64,000 bases of DNA. It comes from Rotaria sp. Silwood1. Taxonomy: Eukaryota > Rotifera > Eurotatoria > Philodinida > Philodinidae. Positions 11,393 to 21,667 of the stretch are shown here, piece by piece (position 1 is the stretch's first letter; every line of letters begins with the position of its first letter). The notes beneath the pieces are model-generated. The model did no database searches, had not been told where the DNA came from, and saw only the letters and a list, made by a program, of their open reading frames with translations. Location of the stretch: contig CAJNOP010000325.1 of assembly GCA_905250075.1 (NCBI GenBank), positions 1 to 64,000 on the forward strand, given 5' to 3'. Made by a program: the position numbers and the translations under genes.

Positions 11393-11744
11393 ACACTAGG
11401 TCAAAATAAAATAAATGATTAAGTGAGAGGAGAAAACGCATTCGATTTAAGTAATGTTAAAAGGAAATGTTCGTGCTTACAGTAATTATGCGTGGAGAGT
11501 GAAGATTCTTAGCCTTCAACGGAAATGTTAAGAATCACAAACGTACAATTTTGTATTCCTTCACAAAAATATCAGAAAACTATTGGATCAAGCCTACAGT
11601 TACATACTTGAAATCGAACCTCCGTTAATACGGTATTCTTTTAAAGATCTTTCAAATATGAGAAGTTTCTACGAAACATCGAAAATCTCAGGTGATCTAA
11701 ACCATCGCTGCAAAAGCTATTTTTACAGTTTGTTTACTGTGTGG

Positions 11745-12615
11745 TAGAGTTGGAACCGGACAGGTTTTTTCTTTCCGATCTGGTCCTGTCCGGCCAGTAA
11801 CCGGCCGGACGAATTTTACAGACAAACTGGCAAAAATCCGGCGAAAATAACCGACCATAAAAGTATCTGTTCACATAAAATGTTGGCGAAGGGGGAATTG
11901 AATATTCACATGCAGAAATCCGAACTAGGGGTGATCAATTTACATTTACGAAAAATTTATAAATCCAAAAATAAATTTTAAGAAATTGAAATTTAAAATA
12001 AATTTTAAAAAGTTTTATTTATTTTGAATTTAAATTGGATTTACATAAATTTAAATTTTGTAAAATTATTTAAATTTATGTAAATCCAATTTAAAATTAT
12101 AATAAATTAACAGCATATCGTCACTCCTAATCCGAACTGGAAATGAAAATTGGAACTGAAACTCTCCGTTCATATTTTATTGCAAGGTGCGTCAACTTGC
12201 CGAGCCCAACATCGATATAAATTAGCTATTCAGATCAAATCTGTTTTTCATCTTAATTTCAAAAAAGAAAAAAAGAAGCAAGTTTATAACAAATCTAGCG
12301 CAAAAACGTAAATATTTATTTTTCTTGATCCAGGCAGCTGCCTAAATAGAAGAAGAGAATAAATTATTTGATCAAGATTAAACTGAGTAATACACGAGAA
12401 AGAAATCGATAGAGATATAAAGAGAACAATCAATCGTTTATAGTCAAGTTGAAAATAAGATATCTATTGAGTTTTTCGCAAATACATTCTTCTGACTTGA
12501 AAATATCATAAAAAAGTCGTTTTCAGTAGAGAAAATTCTTGGGTGAAAACAACAATTTTGTAATGATGAACTGGCAAAAATTCGGTCCTGTCCGGCCGGA
12601 CCGATTCCAACTCTG
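11745..12615. mobile_element. Non-autonomous hAT-type DNA transposon
   Basis: The ends are terminal inverted repeats: 'tagagttggaaccgg' at the left and the reverse complement 'cagagttggaatcgg' at the right, followed by GC-rich 'cctgtccggcc' blocks near both ends. The element is flanked by a perfect 8-bp duplication, CTGTGTGG, at 11737-11744 and 12616-12623. An 8-bp duplication with (T/C)AGAG ends is diagnostic of the hAT superfamily. At 871 bp with no transposase-like frame it is non-autonomous. A second element (11927-12128) sits inside it. Near-identical duplications suggest a fairly recent insertion. Confidence 0.85.
11927..12128. mobile_element. Nested AT-rich MITE with 10-bp target duplication
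   Basis: It is inserted in the hAT element. The duplication AATCCGAACT occurs at 11917-11926 and again at 12129-12138. Its ends are 'aggggtga' and, on the other strand, 'aggagtga'. The interior is a very AT-rich palindrome built on 'attggatttacataaattt' and its reverse complement 'aaatttatgtaaatccaat'. A 9-11-bp duplication is typical of Mutator-like elements, so a MULE-type MITE is the best guess, although the inverted ends are short. Confidence 0.65.
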
Positions 12616-13314
12616 CTGTGTGGTAGAAGTGTAACCATTTTGTTGAGTAGTGTCGCATATCCTGGAATTTGGAGATGCATCCTCATCTCCCTCACGGATG
12701 CCACAACTTCTGCGGGACATGGGATGTGCCTCCAAATTTCGGGAGATGTGACAGTGTTCGAAAACTTGAAAGTCTTTAAAATGCACTGATATACGGTTCG
12801 TTCAACATATTTTTTTACGGCGAGTCGAGTATGAAACCTATTTTATGACTGCCATGTTGTTGAAGCAAGCAAATCGCGCTTTAATTAAAAATCACTATAA
12901 AAACGTTTTAAGCCAGACGAACGAAGTTTTCTTTGTCCAAAACCAAGTAAGTTATTCAAAAAGGGTATGTCTCGTCAATATATTATAGTATCTGATTTGA
13001 AAATCTGAAGTGGTCGTATATTTAATGTTGTCTATTTCTGCACACAATGGAACTTATCACGAATAGGCATTATTTCAGAAAAACACTCACGCGAAGAAAC
13101 GGAGTTGCTTCGAACTTTTTCAAACCTTTCATCAGGTTCGTCATCAAACTTGCATCAAGACTTCTCAGTACTTCAATCAAGAAAAGGTTCTTCATTATCT
13201 AATTAATGAGTTTTCCTCAAATCTTTAGAAACTTCTTCGTAGTTGACCTTTTCTCTTCAGATAATCACTTATTATCATTCTAATCGATTCAACATCATAA
13301 CTACTTGATAGACG
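12616..13314. other. Short non-coding interval with one hairpin
   Basis: It contains a hairpin (about 12663-12750) in which 'gaatttggagatgcat' pairs imperfectly with 'atgtgcctccaaatttc'. The rest is the probable promoter and 5' leader of the glutathione transferase gene; no clear TATA box is seen. Confidence 0.4.
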
Positions 13315-14085
13315 ATGACTTCAACAGTGGACATAAATCTTCATCCTCATGCAACTGGAGAAGCAGAAAAAACAGTCAACGCTCATTCTGGCAAGCACGA
13401 ACTTGTATTTTACTCTGCATGGTTTTGTCCATTTGTACAGCGAACATGGTTGGCTTTGGAAGAAAAAGAACTGTCATACGAATATCGAGAAGTGAATCCG
13501 TACAAAAAGGAAAAGGAGTTTCTGGAGATTAATCCCCTCGGTCTGGCTCCTGCTATCGTATACCGTGGAAAGCCCTTATATGAATCATTAGTCCTTAATG
13601 AGTTTCTGGAGGATGAGTTTCCGAATTCGAAGCCACTTTTACCGAAAGACAGTTTCGAACGTGCACGTATCCGATTGTGGATCGACCATTTGACGAAAAA
13701 GGTTACGTCTGCATTCTATCGAACTATGCAAACTCAAGAAGAGGACAAACAAAAGGAAGCTCTAGGTGAGTTCGTTGACGCTCTCAAAAAATATCTCGAC
13801 CAAGTCAAAGGGCCTTGGTTTTCGGGTGAGGAGTTTTCGTTGGCGGATATCACTGTGGCTCCTTGGATTGTTCGTATTCACATCCTCGAAGAGTATCGAG
13901 GATTCACAGATGAACTTGTTGGCGGGCGTTGGTCGGAATACAAAAGACTCATCAAAGGACGACCATGTGTGGTTAAAACGTCGTCAGAACCTCAGCGGTA
14001 TGTGGAAGTTTATCAGCGTTACCTGAAAAACGAAACTCAATCTGAAGTTGCAAAGGCAACACGAGCGGGAAAAGCATTACCATAG
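13315..14085 (+). CDS. Omega-type glutathione S-transferase, intronless
   Basis: A 256-residue cytosolic enzyme of the Cys-type (omega-like) glutathione transferases, which use a cysteine for thiol transfer or reduction. The N-terminal thioredoxin fold carries 'WFCPFVQRTW' with the probable catalytic Cys38. The cis-Pro region is 'NPLGLAPAIVYRGKPL' and the glutathione-binding Glu-Ser is in 'LYESLVLNEFLEDEFP'. The all-helical C-terminal domain (about 110-230) has the N-capping motif 'FSLADITVAPWI'. The length matches the omega class. The ATG at 13315 is the first in frame after an AT-rich leader, and an AATAAA lies at 14162. It has no introns and higher GC than its surroundings, so acquisition from fungi, protists or bacteria is possible, though single-exon duplication within animals is equally so. 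The substrate is unknown. Confidence 0.9.
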   Translation: MTSTVDINLHPHATGEAEKTVNAHSGKHELVFYSAWFCPFVQRTWLALEEKELSYEYREVNPYKKEKEFLEINPLGLAPAIVYRGKPLYESLVLNEFLEDEFPNSKPLLPKDSFERARIRLWIDHLTKKVTSAFYRTMQTQEEDKQKEALGEFVDALKKYLDQVKGPWFSGEEFSLADITVAPWIVRIHILEEYRGFTDELVGGRWSEYKRLIKGRPCVVKTSSEPQRYVEVYQRYLKNETQSEVAKATRAGKALP

Positions 14086-17000
14086 ACACTCTTTTTTTAT
14101 GTACTTCTATCTAGTAGATGATCTATAATATTTTGATTTTCTTATAAAAATTATCACACATAATAAACTGGAAACCGTTTTCTTATTTTTTCGAAATCAA
14201 TCAATGCTTTAATAAATGCTGTCATAATCAAGACCCACTTAGCAAAATGTAAACTTCAATTTTCAGTGTTTAAATTATAATCAAATGGCTGTTTGTTCAG
14301 AAAGTCTTATTGAAAAGTTTATCGAGAAGTATTTCACTGCAAAACAGTTTGTCGAAAAAAATTATACTGGAGTTTTTTCGGACAAAATGCTTTAATGAAA
14401 AAATTGATAGCTGATACTATTTCTTCACTAACGTTTCGCCGAAAAACTAGGTTTCAAGCTGTGTATACGACCTAGTTTCGAGCGCTGAACACGTAATTAA
14501 AGCCAATTTTTTCTATTGCCAAGGAATTTATATGACTTTTAGAGTGTTCCTGTTAAATTGACCCTCGAGTTTTTTTTTATCTGAAATAATTTCATGTCAA
14601 AAGATATGTCTGGACAAGATCTATGTTTGGTTAAAAAGAAGAGCTGTATTACCATTTGTGGCATGGAAGAAAATACGCTATATGTTAATCACTCAAATAT
14701 GATGAATCTATAGCATAACCTGTCTTCTGTTTAATGAAACGCTTGCGACCTCAATGATCAAGCCGTTTGTGAGATAATGTCAAAATACTGACGACATAGT
14801 TTTTAGCGGTTTTTTTAGGGTACGAAATGACCTTTTTATACTCGTTTCAGTTCGTGCTTTTCACAAGTAAAAGCAAATGACATAACGTTTTGTATTTGAC
14901 TATGGTTTGGCAAGACATGTCATCTGAAACATTTAAATGAAAAATCAAAACATTTTCTTCGATAGTCTAGGGGAATTGTGTAGCGGATCTTCTCTTAACT
15001 ATCTGCTTGAACTAAATTATCAAGTTCTACTTTGCGCATAAAAAATCTGTATGCACGCATAGTTGATAAATTTGTTCGGTAAGATCTATATTTTAATCTC
15101 TGTTTACAAGAAAATGTACAAATCTTAGAATTATAATTAGATTCAAAGGTGTTTTTAACTGAATAAAATAGATTATTATCTTTCATCCAATTATCGTACA
15201 TGGAGCGATGGTAACGAAAACTGTAATAAAGTGATAATATTATTTTGAGCAGTTTTAATTCTCTTTATTAATATGATGATCATCGACAACAATGAAACAG
15301 CAAATCCACGTCATTTTGTTGTAAATTGATAAGTATTGCCAATAAAAGAAAAGTTTCAATATAAAAAAAAACCAGCAAATAACAATATATTATTCTTAAA
15401 ATATTCAAATTCAAGCATAAAAACAGTTTCTCTGATCTTTTACTATTATATAACTAAAAGTATAAAAAATAATAATTTTTTTCGATTGCATAACAATAAC
15501 AGAGAATGAATTGGTATTTATAGTTTATTGCTTGATCAGAAACTTTTCTTTTGATGCTGAAAAAAGAGCACCGAAAAAATACTTACAGATTATTAAATAA
15601 ACTTTAACATCACTTCTTTCCTCTGTTTTCTATGTATAAGTATTAATGGATTTATCAATAATGAACATATGGTGAGTTCGTATATCTTTAGAACCATCTG
15701 GGGTGTGAGTGTGGATAAAGAGATGATGCAAATCCACACCCACAACCTCGAGAATAAAGCGTGAATTTTTGTTTTTTTGAATGATATCGTTACGCATACC
15801 GTTCGGCTATTTGGTGTAATCATTCTGTAAATTTTAAATTGATATACTGGTGAATGAAAACATTGTAAAGAAAATATTCTTTGAAAAGAACATTCAGGTT
15901 TAACGGGCTAAAATAGTCTAACAACATCTGCATATCCTAAAACTTTTTGGAATATTACGTAAATGTAGACGTGGTTGAAAAGAAGACTCACATTCCCATA
16001 CGCATGTACCCGCTAATCATTCGATCATCATTTTGTTTTACGCATGCAGTGACATACAAACAAGGCGATGAAGCATACTTAACTTATGTGTTTTCGTACA
16101 TCTTGTTTCTCTAGATAATTTCTCAACTGACCTTTGATCGAAAACATGGTGAGAAATTTGTCAATGAACGAGATCAGGCCATCTCGAAGTAGTTCGATGG
16201 GGATGAAATGAACTCAAAGTAGCTAGATCTTAAGATCTTATCTGCTTGTACTCCTAGAGTAGTTACTAATAATTGCTATTAAACTAGAAAAATTGTAGTT
16301 ATTCGGTTTTTTAGGAAACAAAACTGGTGTACTAAATGGTAGATTCGAACCTTCGCTGAAAAAAATGTATTGCAACGAGTACTTCGTGTCCTAAAACACG
16401 ACACACACGACATATTTTCTATTAACGTTAATGCCGACTTTTTGTGATTATATTATGACAAAAAAAAATTGACAAAGAAAAACTGTTGATTTATTCTACT
16501 TTTTTTGTTTTGAGTGTGAATCTTTTCATAATCATTTGATAGATCCTAATGCGAACTATCGATTGGTATACAATACCGGATGGATCTATGCGTTTTAATC
16601 AACAAAAACTTCTATACCACCATTTAAACATATGCATAGCAATACTCAACATAGAGCTTTTTTCACTATTTGAGAAAGTGACGTACCTTTTCACTTTTTC
16701 TTCATGAATTTCTTAGCATCATTTGTTAGATCTTGTTCAGATTTAACGATTGATATCAAATCTGAAGAGCACTAAATGATATTGTTCACAAGAGTTCATT
16801 AGCCGTATACGACATGAATCATAGCTGAAACGGTCTAATTTTATATAGAGAGCGACTGAATAGATGAGCCAATGAGTTGAGTATTTTCTCACACAAAACA
16901 ATCTACGACCTAATTTTGAAGATATAAAACATGGATAAATCTCAATTAGCTGACTCATTTTGTATACAATAAATAATTCCATTAAAAAGTCTAATGCTAT

Positions 17001-17555
17001 CAATTATAGACTTCTGAAAATCAGAATGACAAAACAAGTAATATAAATTAGATTTTATGAGACGGTTACGGGTGATTTTACTTCATAACATCACCGCCTT
17101 TTGTAGACTTTGTTGTTCATTACAACTGTAAGGATAGCTACTTGTACGATCTGATATTTAAAATTGTTTAGCTAACTTTTAGCTGAGTTTGTGATATTTT
17201 TTTAGGCATAAATATTTGTTCCTATATATTTGCAATAAAGAAAATGATTTCAACGTCAAGGACGTTAATGCTGATCAATAGCAATCTTTCTATTTTTGCT
17301 GTAACACAATAACTTTCGTTGTGATTATGTTTATTCTAGAATTTAAATACGTCAGTATGATTTTTTTTCATATTTGAAAAAACTCTCAGTAAGTTTCTAT
17401 GGATGCAGATACAGTAACATATCGACATATGGAAAAAACATTTTGAATCAAGATGATACCTCTTACGTTGTTATGTAAAGTTAAAGCCTTAGAAGAACAC
17501 TTTTTCATAATTTTTTTCAAACACTGAATCATTTAAAAAAAAGGAAATTGAGTCC
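14086..17555. other. Gene-free interval
   Basis: About 3.5 kb without a supportable gene. The only structures noticed are a telomere-like hairpin (15700-15753), a short inverted repeat 'aaactaggtttc/gacctagtttcg' near 14446-14480 and ordinary AT-rich tracts. Confidence 0.55.
15700..15753. repeat. Telomere-like GT-rich hairpin 5
   Basis: 'ggggtgtgagtgtggat' pairs with 'atccacacccacaacct' across a spacer of about 15 bp. The unit ends in 'cctcgaga', as does hairpin 1 near position 540, so the family shares more than simple GT content. Confidence 0.6.
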
Positions 17556-17563
17556 TATATAAA
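17556..17563 (+). promoter_or_regulatory. TATA box of the EGF/VWA gene
   Basis: TATATAAA lies 59 bp before the start codon at 17615, which places transcription initiation near 17585-17590 and gives a leader of about 25-30 nt. Confidence 0.55.
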
Positions 17564-17614
17564 CAAGACAACAACATATAGCAACAATCATCATTCAAAT
17601 TACAAATCATCACG

Positions 17615-19389
17615 ATGCAATTAAAACTAGTATTGGTATCGATATTCTTCGTGTAAGTTTTTTTTTCTTGTTTTCGATATTTTACACAAAAAATTTCTTG
17701 TTATCTGTAGATATTCTTCCTGGTGTATCGTAGGTAAGCATCGAACAGTCGATAGAAAATAAACTTTTTCAACATCATTATTTTCAGGACTAAATACTTA
17801 CACTCCATCATCGGCTGGCTGTGGATGTTGTCCATTACCAAAATGTGATGTCAAACCATTCTCATGTTCATCAAATATAGATTGTGAATGTTTACAAATG
17901 ACAGTGACCGGTGGTGGTATTTGTGCTAATATAGTCATATCTTGTTCGGCTTTAACTCAATGTGAAGCTGATAATCAAACATGTTCAGTACCTAATACAA
18001 TTTGTGTCAATAATACACGTTGTGATGTACCAGTTTGTTATCCAATCGCATTAGCTACACCAAAAATGTGTCCACCATTAACTTCAGGAAATGCCAGTAC
18101 TAGTCTTCCAAGTAAATACAATTTTTATTATAAATTAATCTGTAACTTTTCATTCATTACAATTTGTCTATGATCTTTCCGTATACAGTGATGATACTAA
18201 AACTTCTTCTAAATAATGTTTATATTTTTCTTCATACAAAAATCAACCATTATGAATGATATGATTCATCCTTTTATTTTCAGCAACAACAATAAAGATA
18301 CATACAACAACAACAGAGAGACTACCACCAACAACAACAGAGATGCATACAACATCAGAGGTGCGGTCAACAACTGAGATGCATACAACAGCAGAGATGC
18401 GTACAACAACTGAGATGCATACAACAACAACAGAGAGACTACCACCACCAACAACAGAGATGCATACAACAGCAGCGATACATACAACAGCCACAGAAAG
18501 ACCAACAACAACGATGATCACCATAAATGCTTGTTCTAATGGAACTCGATGCTTGAATAATGTAAGATAATGACTACATATTATTTTATCAGAAATTCAA
18601 AGCATTACTTTAATATTCTAAAATCAATAGGGAACATGTCAACCATCTGGAAATAGCTTCTTCTGTTTATGTCCTGGATCATACTATGGTTCTAACTGTC
18701 AATACGTAGGATCATCAACTAGTCTTAGTGTCGTTGACGGAATTATTAATGGTTCAAACATAACTTATGAACGCACAGTAGAAAATGTTCTAAATCGAAA
18801 CAATTGGACTAACATTGCTGCTGTCGTTGATGTTACTGGTTCAATGTTATCCTGTGCAGCTGCTGTTTATAAATGGGTGATATTGTCATATGAACGCGTT
18901 AATAAAATTAAATATTATGTCTTCTTTAACGACGGTGATGATAAGCCTCAAGCAAATAAGACTATTGGTTCTACCGGAGGTCTTTATGGTATTGATGCTT
19001 CCAATTTGAATACAGTGTTAAATACTATGAAAACAGCAATGAAAAATGGTAATGGTGGTGATATACCTGAAAATGATATTGAAGCATTACTATATGGTAT
19101 TAAAAAATGTCCGACTTGTTCAAATATTATTCATATAGCTGATAATCAAGCAACACCACGAGATATGATTCTATTGAAAAATGTAACTAAACCAGTCAAA
19201 GTTATTGTTTGTCAGTTGAATGGAAATGCTTTAAATACGAATCTGATGAATATTGCTTCTAATACAGGCGGTTCAATTCATACACTCGAACAAGATATAT
19301 TAAACTTATCAGATATTCCAATCAATGGTATAATTACTATTGGAACTCGAACTTATAGAAAAACGGCAACAGGTTATGTTCTCGTTTAA
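17615..19389 (+). CDS. Secreted EGF/VWA protein with Thr-rich mucin-like linker
   Basis: Five exons: 17615-17652, 17711-17733, 17788-18111, 18284-18561 and 18631-19389, all GT-AG and phase-consistent, giving 473 residues. A signal peptide (MQLKLVLVSIFFVYSSWCIV) leads into a Cys-rich region (about 30-115). A Thr/Pro linker follows (about 129-205) with repeats of 'TTEMHTT' and 'TTERLPPP', probably O-glycosylated. One EGF-like domain is split across the last intron ('NACSNGTRCLNN' + 'GTCQPSGNSFFCLCPG'). The C-terminal VWA-like domain has the MIDAS variant DVTGSM (D288, T290, S292). Together these suggest an extracellular adhesion or matrix protein. The ligand is unknown. The Thr-rich exon is the part most likely to vary in length between alleles. 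Confidence 0.85.
18295..18515 (+). repeat. Thr-codon (ACA) repeat in the mucin-like exon
   Basis: Degenerate tandem repeats of 'acaacaacagagatgcat' type encode TTTEMHT units. The repeat stays in frame, so it codes for the linker of the EGF/VWA protein rather than being a neutral satellite. Confidence 0.7.
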
Positions 19390-20576
19390 AATTGAAAAGA
19401 ACTTTTAATGTTTAAAAATAATCATGGATGTTATAAGAGTGATATATACAATTTATATTTAACATAACTATGTTCATTTTACCTATCGCATCTTTTGATT
19501 GAAAATAAAAACTTCATTTATTTAGATAACATTATGAAACTAATAATTTCTGTATTAATTCTTCTATCATTATTCAAATAAAAGTCGTTCAAAAGAAAAA
19601 CATTCTCGATATTGTTTTATTCTAATTAACACTCTGAACATATGACTATAAAAAGTATCATCATAGTTGATAATTATAAGTACTCTGTTTGAATGAGTTA
19701 TTGGAAAAAATACTTTGATAAAACAGAAATCTAGAAATTGATAGTGCATCTTACAAAAATGTCCAATGTTGACAAAGGATTTACAGCAAAATATACCATT
19801 TTACACAAAAACGTTCGATTTTTTCGTCACTCTATTTGACAGCACTTTTAGCGTGCTGAAACTCATTCAAATTCAAACTATGAGCCTCGAAAAGGTCGGC
19901 TCATTGTCCTGAAACAAGAAGTCCAATAAAAATGTTGCAGTCATATTTACAAAGAACACAAAATTTTGATTCTCACCTAATGTTTTCAAATTTCTATAGG
20001 CTTCTTTATGAGATCGAAAAATGAACGAACATGTTAGCAAATTACTTTTCGATAACTCATTAGTAAAACACATAATGTTTCATAATATAAATGTAATATT
20101 ATATTCAAATATTTTTTTTTGATTTCACTAAGCAAACATAATTTTGACTGTTGTCAACACTTGGGATTCAATGGTGTCAATATTTTTAAAAAACGCAATA
20201 TATATTATTAATCACAGATGTTTTAAATAAACTCGAAGAGTTTATAGTCATTTATTTGGTCTTTATAGAAACACACGATAGATGACGCTGTTGGCAATTA
20301 TTGATATGTTACAATAATTACATAATATTATAAGATATTTTAAAATGAAATAAATACATTCATCTTTGTTTTTTCTTATATAGTACAAAAATAAAAATTT
20401 ACTGCAAAAGAATATTGAATTACTGTGTCTTACTCTCTTGTTCTTCTATTTCATTTTGTGCTAGTCAGCTGCTTTCAATGAGTCATAATCTGGCATACAC
20501 TCGATATGTTTGTCAATATTAGATCCATGTGCTATTTTTTTCGTCATTTTTGATATCATATACTACAGATGTGTTA
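19390..20576. other. Gene-free interval
   Basis: AT-rich sequence between the EGF/VWA gene and MOSPD1. No coding frame, terminal repeat or RNA gene was recognised. Confidence 0.5.
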
Positions 20577-21514
20577 ATGTCCGTATTAACACATTTGAAT
20601 AAAAATGTTTCTCAATTGCCTTTTTTCTGTTCATCGAATTCTCTTGTATTTTATCTTGGTAAGATAAGAATCATAGTCTGTAAATTTACTTTTTTTTTCT
20701 TAGATGATTCCACCAGTTTTTCTCAAGTGCTAACACTCTATAACCCATATGAATTTTCTGTTCGTTACAAAGGTTATTATGATGTTCTTTTTTTTCTGTT
20801 ATCAAATATTAAAAAACGTTATCTTTTATCTTTTTGTTGTTGTTGTTAGTGTTATGCACAGCTTCACGAACCTATTCTATTGCAGAACCACAAGGAGAAA
20901 TTCATCCACAACATTCAGTTGATATGTAAAAGAAAAAAAAAGATTAGATAAAACTATTTATTTTTAATTTTTAATCATTAGAATTGTACGCCTTCTTGAT
21001 ACATCATCAAATGAAAATGTTGTACATAAAATTCGTATACAATATTTCGATCGTCAAAAACCACAAGATCTTATAGGCAAAAGAGATATTACATGTACGA
21101 TATTATCTTATAAACCATTAGAACAAAATTTTGATGATGAAATTAATAATTCATCTAGTCGAATAAGAACAACAACAACAACAAAACTTACACAACAAGA
21201 AACACGTAAATGAGTAAAATTAAATTATTTTTAATGATAACCTTGTTTTTCCTATAGGAGATCCATTAGTTATTTTGATTTTAATTATTCTGGGTGTTAT
21301 ATGTGCTTTAATACTCATTTTACCAGCAATATCTGATAATGAAAGTAGCTTAAAAATATATTTACCATCTTATTTACATATGACAACTAATTCAAAAGTT
21401 GTTGCTAGCTATATTCTTGGTAAATTATTTTACATTAATTTATTTTGATAAGTATAGTTTTGAGTTTTTTATTTTTTTTTAGGCATTTTAACTGTAGTCT
21501 TCATTCGACGATAA
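20577..21514 (+). CDS. MOSPD1: MOSPD1/3-type major sperm protein domain membrane protein
   Basis: Six exons: 20577-20658, 20704-20772, 20850-20925, 20982-21205, 21258-21419 and 21483-21514, giving 214 residues, the size of vertebrate MOSPD1. An N-terminal MSP domain contains 'SQVLTLYNPYEFSVRYK' followed by 'VLCTASRTYSIAEPQGEIHP', which is very close to the vertebrate protein. Two C-terminal membrane spans follow ('VILILIILGVICALILILPA' and 'KVVASYILGILTVVFIRR', matching the family ending 'KLVAAYILGLITM'). The family sits in the ER membrane and binds FFAT-type motifs at organelle contact sites. Exon 2 ends in a weak GTTATT donor. The start could also lie upstream of 20577, but a splice-acceptor-like 'tactacag' falls just before it, which would fit a trans-splice site. 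TMEM104 begins 153 bp downstream. Confidence 0.93.
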
Positions 21515-21639
21515 TGATAAACAGTTTTGTTCACACTGATTTTTTTTTGTATATATCTTTTTTCTTGTTTTTGTGTGTGTTATATTCGGTGCTAACACAA
21601 ATATTTTTTGTCATTCTTTCTTAAATAGAAGATTTCTTC

Positions 21640-21658
21640 TTATTTAACTCTAGAAAAC
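21640..21658 (+). promoter_or_regulatory. Candidate trans-splice acceptor for TMEM104
   Basis: A pyrimidine-rich tract ending in 'ttaactctag' lies about ten bases before the TMEM104 start codon at 21668 and 125-140 bp after the MOSPD1 stop. No upstream coding exon feeds it, so it fits a spliced-leader acceptor or a 5'UTR intron acceptor. Confidence 0.45.
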
Positions 21659-21667
21659 AAAAAAAAA

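Larger units (their letters stand above)
8517..11744. other. Non-coding interval, one palindrome and an assembly gap
   Basis: No gene could be supported. The interval holds a short GT-type hairpin (9343-9385), an inverted repeat (9720-9910), three MluI-like 'aacgcgtt' words near 10579, 10634 and 10713, and a 100-N gap. The rest is AT-rich with homopolymer runs. Confidence 0.55.

Noticed and set aside
12444-12786. Overlapping minus-strand frames crossing the right end of the hAT element
   Set aside because: They run through the element boundary and target duplication and resemble no transposase.
16320-16380. Possible tRNA or Pol III box around 'ggtagattcgaacct'
   Set aside because: Only a B-box-like word is present; no cloverleaf or A box could be assembled around it.
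18243-18524. Minus-strand hydrophobic frames opposite the EGF/VWA gene
   Set aside because: They are the complement of the ACA-repeat exon (giving Val/Leu/Cys runs), a compositional shadow.
20529-20576. Longer N-terminus for MOSPD1 (MLFFSSFLISY..)
   Set aside because: The ATG at 20577 gives a protein of vertebrate length, and the upstream stretch ends in an acceptor-like 'tactacag', so it is more likely leader or intron.
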